From Mesodorylaimus sp. YZB2_4 (Eukaryota; Nematoda; Enoplea; Dorylaimida; Dorylaimidae), in the NCBI GenBank assembly GCA_030248295.1, contig JASANH010001722.1, positions 1 to 64,000 of the forward strand: DNA of 64,000 nucleotides, written 5' to 3'. Both the position numbers and the translations under genes were made by a program. Of the stretch, positions 57,695-64,000 are shown piece after piece (within the stretch, counting starts at the first letter, position 1; each line of letters starts with the position of its first letter). The notes beneath the pieces were generated by a model, which had not been told where the DNA came from, made no database searches, and saw nothing but the letters and a program-made list of their open reading frames with translations.

Positions 57695-57960
57695 CAATCA
57701 GTTTTGTGGGAACTTTCGATCGAGCAAATAAAAAAGTCGACTGGTCAGCCCTGGGTCGTGTCTCTCAGAAACGCTCTTTAAAAAATTCGACTTTGAATTA
57801 TGGAAAAATTTAGGAAGAAAGTAGAGGTCACTAAATGCCAGAAATACGAACCTTTTGAATTTCCTGCTCGCCCGCCGCTTATGACATGAGAGCGGTTTCG
57901 GCTGCTCACTCTGGGAACCGCTAGAAAATATATACAGTAGATTTTTCACTTGTCTATCAG
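57695..57960 (-). repeat. Dispersed repeat family B, truncated inverted piece
   Basis: The first half is the complement of the start of 55893-56560 (cagttttgtgg...gtcgactggtc...gtctctcagaaac). The second half, read on the plus strand, matches its end (tttgaatttcctgctcgccc...cttatgacatgagagcggt). The rearranged order points to an internal deletion and inversion. Confidence 0.6.
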
Positions 57961-58154
57961 GACCACGTGTCTATCTGCTCACTGTCATACCAGCCACCAG
58001 ACGCCTGATGCTAAAGTACGATTTTCACCGACTACTAACTCGAGAACGTGTGGACGAAAATGTTTTTTTCGCACACTTTTTAGAATCGGCCGAGTCTACA
58101 ATCGTGCCAATTTTTAACAAAATCCACACAGCTATCGTCGAGTTCCAGCATATA

Positions 58155-60236
58155 TAATCCTCTCTGAGCTGTCACTAGTCTCGCACAAAAAAGGTACCCG
58201 CTTTATGCTCGATGTGGTCTATTGCACATGGCTTGTATAAGGCGGAGAGTTATATAGTTGTGACTCTTTTAATGATATGGATCCTATTTCTGGCCAGGTC
58301 CAACATTGGTTCTTAAAACCTGACCCATTTTATAGTGTTTTTGGGTTGCGCTGGGTCAGGTTTTTAGACAGGGTGGTTTTCGGTTGTGGCGGTTGACCTT
58401 TTTTCGAACCCGACCCAAAAACGCTTTTCCACTTGGACTTGCATGACCATGTGAATGGCCCCGCAGCGTACAGAAGCCACTGCAATATTGGGTTCGTCCC
58501 GTTGGTTTCTAATCGACAGACCCTGGTGCTTCAAAAAACGTACCCATCGCCCCAGTTAGTCCAATTCGACATGTCAGTCTGACTGTGATGGAACTGAGGA
58601 ATCCTTCGTTAGCAGATGATATCGAGCTGATCTGATCTCTTGTGGATTCGTAGTCAAAGATCAGGTCAGACAGTCCTAATTTTCAGAGTTTGAAAGTTCG
58701 CTCAGTTGGCGAAATCCATGTAGAAGCCTCTTGCTTTTTGGCAGAGGTGGACTTAAGTTTTTAGCTGGTTTAAGAGTGTGATTTATAGCCTTGAAATCGG
58801 TAGTTTTGAAAAATTTTTTTATGGGCTAGTGGAAAATTATGTCTGCGAGAGGCCAATTTTGCAAAAACTTTGCCTCCAGCGGTACGGGGATATTTTCTGC
58901 CCAGCGCCCCACCTTTTCTCGCGACCTTGGATTGCGCCTTTGGTGCTCATTCTTCAACTCGAGATTATAGCATATTTATGGGTTCAACCATGGGTGAGCG
59001 ACACCATGAGTGAGCGACAGTGCATAATTTTGACCCAGGTCAGCGTGACCTAAGTCAGCGACACCATGGATGACCGGCAATTCACTAAGAAAAACTTACA
59101 GTAGGATACAGAAATTCGAGTATGATGCGCAGGCACGTAAGATTTAAAAAAAATTTTTGATCGAGTTACGAAAAACAACAGTCTTAGGGAAATGTGAAGA
59201 ATTGATTAAATGCAAGGTCAGAACTGATCAGGAATCATTGGGGTCGAGGACGAAACGGAATGCGAAAGTTATAAACGTTTTCTCGCATGTTTCTGGCGAA
59301 AACTGATTTGTTCACCATTGAATTTTTGAAGAAAACCTCCTTCGAGTGTTTAGTCGCATTTTCCGCCTGATGAATCTGACCCTGACAGTCTCCTGAAAGT
59401 CCCATTACAAGTGTCTACAGTTTATAGGTTGTTTTTAAGTTCACATGAATTAATTCTGATTGTAATCTGGGCTGATAAAGCAAAATGTCGAAATTCAAAT
59501 AAGTTTAGGCGCACAAGGACTTTTTATATACTGTACATACAGGTATAATGCGCACAAGAACTAAGTTGGTCATATACTCGTTGTCGCTCATCCGTGGTGT
59601 CGCTCATTAGAGCCACATTGACCTGGGTCATCCCTTATACACTGTCGCTCACCTATGGTATCGCTCACTCATGGTATCGCTCATCCATGTTGTCGCTCAC
59701 CCATGAGAACGCCTATTTATGCGATTTCTTTGTTGTCCCCTCACGACCCCGAAATCCTTCGTACGGAGTGGAATGACGTGAGCCACCAGGGCTCTATTGG
59801 CACGAGACCAGCATCTCCTTGTTCGAGAAGCAAGAATTGAGCATACCGATAAACATAATCCCTCAGCTGCGGCCAGAATCCAATGAAGGAAAGGAAAATT
59901 CTTTGCTGGAATCTTAAGTGACTGCTAAGATTTTCTAAGGCCAAGCTAAATCATGCACTTTGAATCAGAAGTGTTGTACTGACTAGAACCGCGTGAGGTG
60001 CCTGGAATTTTATAGCTTGCTGAAGTTTGCAGCTGTGGCTGAGCATGGGTATTTGATGCATACACTCCTTGCATGGCGCTCCAGAAGGGAAGCCATATCA
60101 TTGAAAGAGTCGCAGCGATGAAATGCTTTCACAACTTAAAAACTCCCCCTCATACAAGCCGTGTACAATAGACCACATAGAGCATAACTCGGGTACCTTC
60201 TCTGTGCGAGACTAGTGTCAGCTCAGAAGGGATTAG
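58155..60236. mobile_element. About 2.1-kb element with about 95-bp inverted ends
   Basis: The left end (about 58155-58250) and right end (about 60141-60236) are inverted copies sharing gtcactagtctcgcac, aggtaccc and atgtggtctattg. The interior has a nested inverted pair at about 58975-59060 and 59585-59710, made of tgagcgacaccatgg-like words and a gacccaggtca block. No transposase is recognised. It is probably a non-autonomous DNA element. Confidence 0.7.
59585..59710 (+). repeat. gtcgctcacccatg short tandem units
   Basis: About five units of ggt(a/g)tcgctcac(t/c)catg-type sequence, spaced about 16-18 bp. An inverted set of two to three units lies at 58975-59060. Confidence 0.75.
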
Positions 60237-60849
60237 ACGACAAGTCGTCAGCAATAAAAAAACACAAGAGATAGAAAACACTATTTGAAAGATTACGAAT
60301 AGACAAGTACAATACCAGAAAAATTCATTTAGCTTGTCGATGCTGCCTTTTTTGTTCGAAAATAAAAGAAACTTTATCCTGGTAAGTCGTCTTCAGAAAT
60401 CGCCCTGATATCGTGAAAAAGCGCTCAAACACTTTTCTGAGTGTTCTTCACCTCCTTTTCTGAGTGTTCTATTTTGGTAACCAAGTGGGCAGTCAGCATG
60501 CTTCACGGCTGAAAGAGTTGATTGTATCGGTGAGTTTCTTGACGCTGAAACCCTGATCGACAGAAGAAGGAATTTTGGGTTGGAATGTAGTGTTGCAATT
60601 GACATCTGTCAAAGTCAAAATCCTGTCAAAATCGTATGTTTTCAAAATTCCATCAGAGTCAATATCGATGTCAAAACAAAATTTTTCTGCCTCTGTCAAA
60701 GTCAAAAATCTAACGGGACGTGCCTTGGGATTTAGAACTGTAAGACTGCCTCCAGATCTCCACTCAGGAAGGGGAGAGCTTGAAATGTTTTCACCAACAT
60801 TTCGCTAAATTTACTTTCTTTCGCTGTCAGAATACTCTGACCAAGGGAC

Positions 60850-61000
60850 CTGTGCAAGGAATTCTGACCTGACCCTGTCCTTGAGCAGACCCCTCAAAAA
60901 AGTTTCTGACCCGACCCTGGCCCTGAGCAGACCCCAAAAAATTTTCTGACCTTGACCCTGACTCTGACCAAGGGTCGGTCAATCATGGTTTTGACAGGAT
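60850..61000 (+). repeat. TGACCC-word degenerate repeat
   Basis: Repeated tctgacc(c)tgaccctg and gagcagacccc words. Related stretches lie at 16490-16560 and 20395-20440, with the shared flank ttctgacctc...ttatttctaac. It looks like a dispersed repeat whose body is a decayed hexamer array. Confidence 0.65.
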
Positions 61001-61467
61001 TCTGACCTCAAAATTGAGGTTATTTCTAACACTATACTAGGTACAGTGGAATGAAACTGGTTGATTGCTATTCAGGCGCATGTTTACCTTTCCTATGTAC
61101 CCTGCCATTTTTGTGACAATGTTACTTGTGTATTGATGATAAGGAATTTTTGTTGACGCCAAGGTAGCTTTTCATTGAAAAGTCTCGACTCATGTCAGAT
61201 CAACTTGCCGTCGATGCTTGTTTCCCATATCTAGTAAGGAGACATGTCTAATGCGCACTTTTCCCGGCTCGAACCATTTTATCGAAAAACTCAATCAACA
61301 CGAACCTTATTTTGGCCTTGCTTGTCCTTCATTCACGTTCTCCTAATCTTTATTCAGAAATCAAACAAATATGGACCCTCTCCGTGATGCTTCATAGCAG
61401 TCGCGTGTCCACATTATTCTCAGCCGTTTAAGCGGAAGAGTTGAATTTGGAGGTCAGCTCAGCTAAT

Positions 61468-61692
61468 ATGAAGCCTTCAATGATCATCGTCTTCGCTTTG
61501 CTGGTTTTCTGTGCAATATCTATGGCCAATGCCGATATCAAAGGAGACGAGTGTGGCTGCGCTGGAAAATGTGAGCACAGCGACGACACTCGTTGCAACA
61601 CGTGCTGCATGGCAAAATGCAAGCGACAACGTTCCAGTGTCATCGGCGGCCACTGTGGCAGTTTCTGCATTTTTGTGGGGAGTGATTCTTAA
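61468..61692 (+). CDS. Small secreted cysteine-rich peptide
   Basis: Single-exon gene of 74 aa. The start at 61468 opens a signal peptide (MKPSMIIVFALLVFC...MANA); an in-frame Met nine codons upstream is less suited. The mature part (about 50 aa) has nine cysteines spaced C-1-C-3-C-7-C-2-CC-3-C-11-C-3-C and a basic KCKRQR patch. The small size, secretion signal and CC pair resemble defence-type peptides (antimicrobial or defensin-like) or other disulfide-rich effectors; I do not recognise a specific family. An odd number of Cys leaves one free or available for dimer formation. It lies alone in repeat-rich DNA. Confidence 0.65.
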   Translation: MKPSMIIVFALLVFCAISMANADIKGDECGCAGKCEHSDDTRCNTCCMAKCKRQRSSVIGGHCGSFCIFVGSDS

Positions 61693-64000
61693 TGTGTTTC
61701 GGGCTTAGCAACTTTGATTAAATGTATGTATTTTCAAATTAACTATTGATAACCATCAATTGGTTAGTCATTGGTGAGAAATATCTGAGTTTAAGTCGAT
61801 TGGCAGACATACTGGAGCACAAAGTTGAGATTTCCCGCTGCTTAAGAAAAACTGTCATAGGCAGCTTATGCGGGGAATTCCAATTTTTAATCGTGCAGGA
61901 TCTGCGGAGTGATCACATGTTGCGTTGATACAGTAATGAAAGAAAGATTCGGTTTCAGTTTCAGTTAATTCAACTGAATCTCAAATAGATTTAGTTTCAA
62001 TTTTAGTTAACATAAAATCTGAAAAGATTCAGTTTTTAACTACATGATTCAATTTTTTCTCAAGAAAATTTTTGCATCTCGACATGGTCACTTGATGGGA
62101 AAACACCACTTTTCTTCATTAAAATAGCTACTTTTTCGACTTTAGCAGCTTTGCAAACCATGCTAATTCGAACTCGCCATAGCCAATGAGTGTAATTTTC
62201 TTGCAAAAGGGAGCGCCACGCGAAATATTAGCTCGTCTTGCCAACTACGTACTCAGCAGGTTAGCGCCCGGAGTCCAGCAAAGTCTTTTTGCTTTGGCGG
62301 GTCTTTTGTGCAAAACACCAAGAACTAGAGCCCACCAAAACAGCAAAGTCATAAGAGGCCTGCGAGTGTTTCTTAACTTTCTGCCTCCTTACTACACAAG
62401 AATTAGAAAACCCGCGTGATTTCGGGGGCTGACCAATGCTGAACAGCTGGTCATGAGTGTCCTCCTCCTGCTGACCAGGGCCAGAAGGAGCAGCGGGAAC
62501 TTTCAGTAGAGCTTTCTTCCGCACTGGGAGCATTGCAATTATCGAATAAGTCTGACAAAATCAATTTAAGAGTCGGCAAAGCTTTCTAAGACAAGAGGAT
62601 GTGACTTTAAAATGTTTTTAATAAAATGATTTAAATCAAAGAAACCATCTTTCATATAGTTTTTTTATTTTTTGCTGGCTGCTTTTCAGCATGGACCTCG
62701 CCCAGCTTAAAATTACTTCACTCGGCGTTAGTCTAGCAGGAAATTATGGAGCACTTCAATATTCGCAAACATTTGGCGAAATTTCTCTGCATTTGGACCC
62801 AAATTCGAGAAGATCGATTTAATTTACGATAAATATGGCTTTTTAACCCTTAGTTGGTCCGACTGGTTGCAGCATCAAGTAGCAGCTGTACGATGCCTGT
62901 GCTAGAAGATAGTTCTTCCTCCCGTACGATTCATGTTTCAATTGAAGTTATTATTGTTTTTGGGCACTTTTTTGGGGTTTTCGGGCCGCCGTTTGAGAAC
63001 CGCTTGATCAATTTCGATAATTTTTGGTACTAGCATGTCCTACCTATCAACCTATGATACTACCAAACTGTTTTGCAAAAAAATGGCTGGTTGTCGAGAT
63101 ATGCAGATAAAACCGTTTCGCCCTGTGTTATAACATGCGTTGGGTCTGTGGACCCAAGAGTTCGACCAACTAAGGGAAGGAGGGTTTCTAAGAGACTCGA
63201 TCCATATGAAATATACTTGGCCAGTCGAGTTTTCTGATCTCCTTTTTCATATGCTCAATCAAAAGTACTTACAAAACTGATTGTCGTGGCGGAAGTAAAT
63301 TTTTCTAAAATGCCTAATGTATTGAAATAAAGCACCTTGAAGGTCAAAAAGCGTCACTTTTGGTCAAAAAGTCATGACTTGCTTGGTTTTTGGTCTAGAA
63401 CAATTTTTAAAATGCAGAAATTACCGCTGCATTTCAAGAAATCTGAAACTTTTCAAAAATTAACTTAGCTGTAATCGCTTATGAGATATTCGAAAAAACC
63501 ATTCGTGGTCGGTGATCGGGCATATAATCGATTATGGGTAAATTATGAAAGCCAAATTTCCGTTATACCGCCGAAATAGTAGCCTATGGTCAGAACATCA
63601 TGAAACAACCCTGATTTTCGCTCTACGGACCACAGTTATTGCGCACATGGCCAATAACTGCGCCCCTTTTCAGCAATTTCTGCTGATCATGATCGATAAT
63701 CCTAGCTGCTGATCACTCTCGCTGATCAGTGATAGACTTTCTTGTAGCACTTGAAAAGAGCTCTAAAAAGCTTTTTACTGCGTCGAAATTTGTTGATTTT
63801 CACCCGAGATATTGAAGTGCCCACGCCGCTACTTTTGAATTTCCCGCCCGCGCACCGCTCACGCGGCTGCTTACTCTAGAAATCGCGAAAAAATATATCA
63901 TTTTCTTACTTTTTTCACAGTGTCAGTCTAATTATGTACTGGGGTATTGGTCTTTCGTGAAAAGAAGAAGAGATATAAACTTTACTGGCGATTTTAGAAG
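61693..64000. other. Gene-free 3' end of window
   Basis: It has AAACTGA-type words (61945-62050) and a second full copy of dispersed family B (63180-63960). Open frames at 62186-62533 show no domain. Confidence 0.5.
63180..63960 (+). repeat. Dispersed repeat family B, copy 2
   Basis: Same orientation and block order as 55893-56560, beginning agggtttctaagagactcga, with many substitutions and small indels. It runs almost to the window edge. Confidence 0.8.

Larger units (their letters stand above)
54961..61467. other. 6.5-kb gene-free repeat region
   Basis: No supported exon. It contains a G run (about 55767-55780), two members of a dispersed family (55893-56560 and, inverted, 57695-57960), the about 2.1-kb inverted-ended element 58155-60236 with a nested inverted region, and TGACCC-word repeats (60850-61000). 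Confidence 0.55.

Overview
This is invertebrate metazoan nuclear DNA. Genes are split by GT-AG introns, many of them 50-100 bp, and the products include mitochondrial TIM50, a DOMON/cytochrome b561 reductase, C-type lectins, a PAN domain, thyroglobulin type-1, WAP and trypsin-inhibitor-like domains, and a secreted Cu/Zn superoxide dismutase. The phylum is not resolved from the sequence; a small-bodied invertebrate such as a nematode, tardigrade or rotifer would fit. No bacterial, viral or organellar segment is visible. About a quarter of the window is gene span. The rest is dominated by inverted-repeat (foldback/MITE-like) elements, tRNA-derived SINE-like pieces, minisatellites built from short GC-rich words, and AT-rich microsatellites.

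Layout. 1-3.6 kb: repeats. 3.6-8.2 kb (-): complete four-exon C-type lectin plus PAN gene, whose intron 3 holds a homogeneous 16-bp minisatellite. 8.2-11.5 kb: a ~215-bp-arm foldback and other repeats. 11.5-12.9 kb (-): frameshifted paralogue of the lectin-PAN gene. 13.07-15.40 kb (-): 12-exon gene for a secreted protein of six thyroglobulin type-1 domains, built from three copies of one four-exon cassette with furin-like sites between cassettes. 18.8-28.5 kb (+): a GT31 glycosyltransferase pseudogene, an intact intronless GT34 glycosyltransferase and an intronless METTL24/FkbM-type methyltransferase split by a -1 frameshift. 30.8-31.5 kb (+): intronless Ala/Gly-rich protein of unknown function. 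31.97-36.09 kb (-): nine-exon TIM50. 38.1-44.3 kb (-): 12-exon FRRS1-like ferric reductase. 45.7-47.4 kb (-): four-exon C-type lectin with a hydrophobic C-terminal anchor. 48.6-50.1 kb (-): extracellular Cu/Zn SOD with a foldback in its probable intron 1. 51.7-55.0 kb (-): secreted WAP/Tg1/TIL protein. 55-64 kb: repeats, plus one small secreted Cys-rich peptide gene at 61.5 kb (+).

Functional themes. Many genes encode secreted or surface proteins: protease-inhibitor-type scaffolds (Tg1, WAP, TIL), carbohydrate-binding lectins, a secreted antioxidant enzyme, Golgi-type glycan-modifying enzymes and a small disulfide-rich peptide. TIM50 and the FRRS1-like reductase are housekeeping-type genes.

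For the multi-exon genes TIM50, FRRS1-like, multi-Tg1, lectin-PAN, lectin and WAP/Tg1, I rebuilt exon borders by reading the strand. All borders use GT/AG, phases agree from exon to exon, and total lengths are divisible by three. The SOD first exon and the last exon of the WAP gene are less certain. No computation or database search was run; family names rest on recognised motifs.
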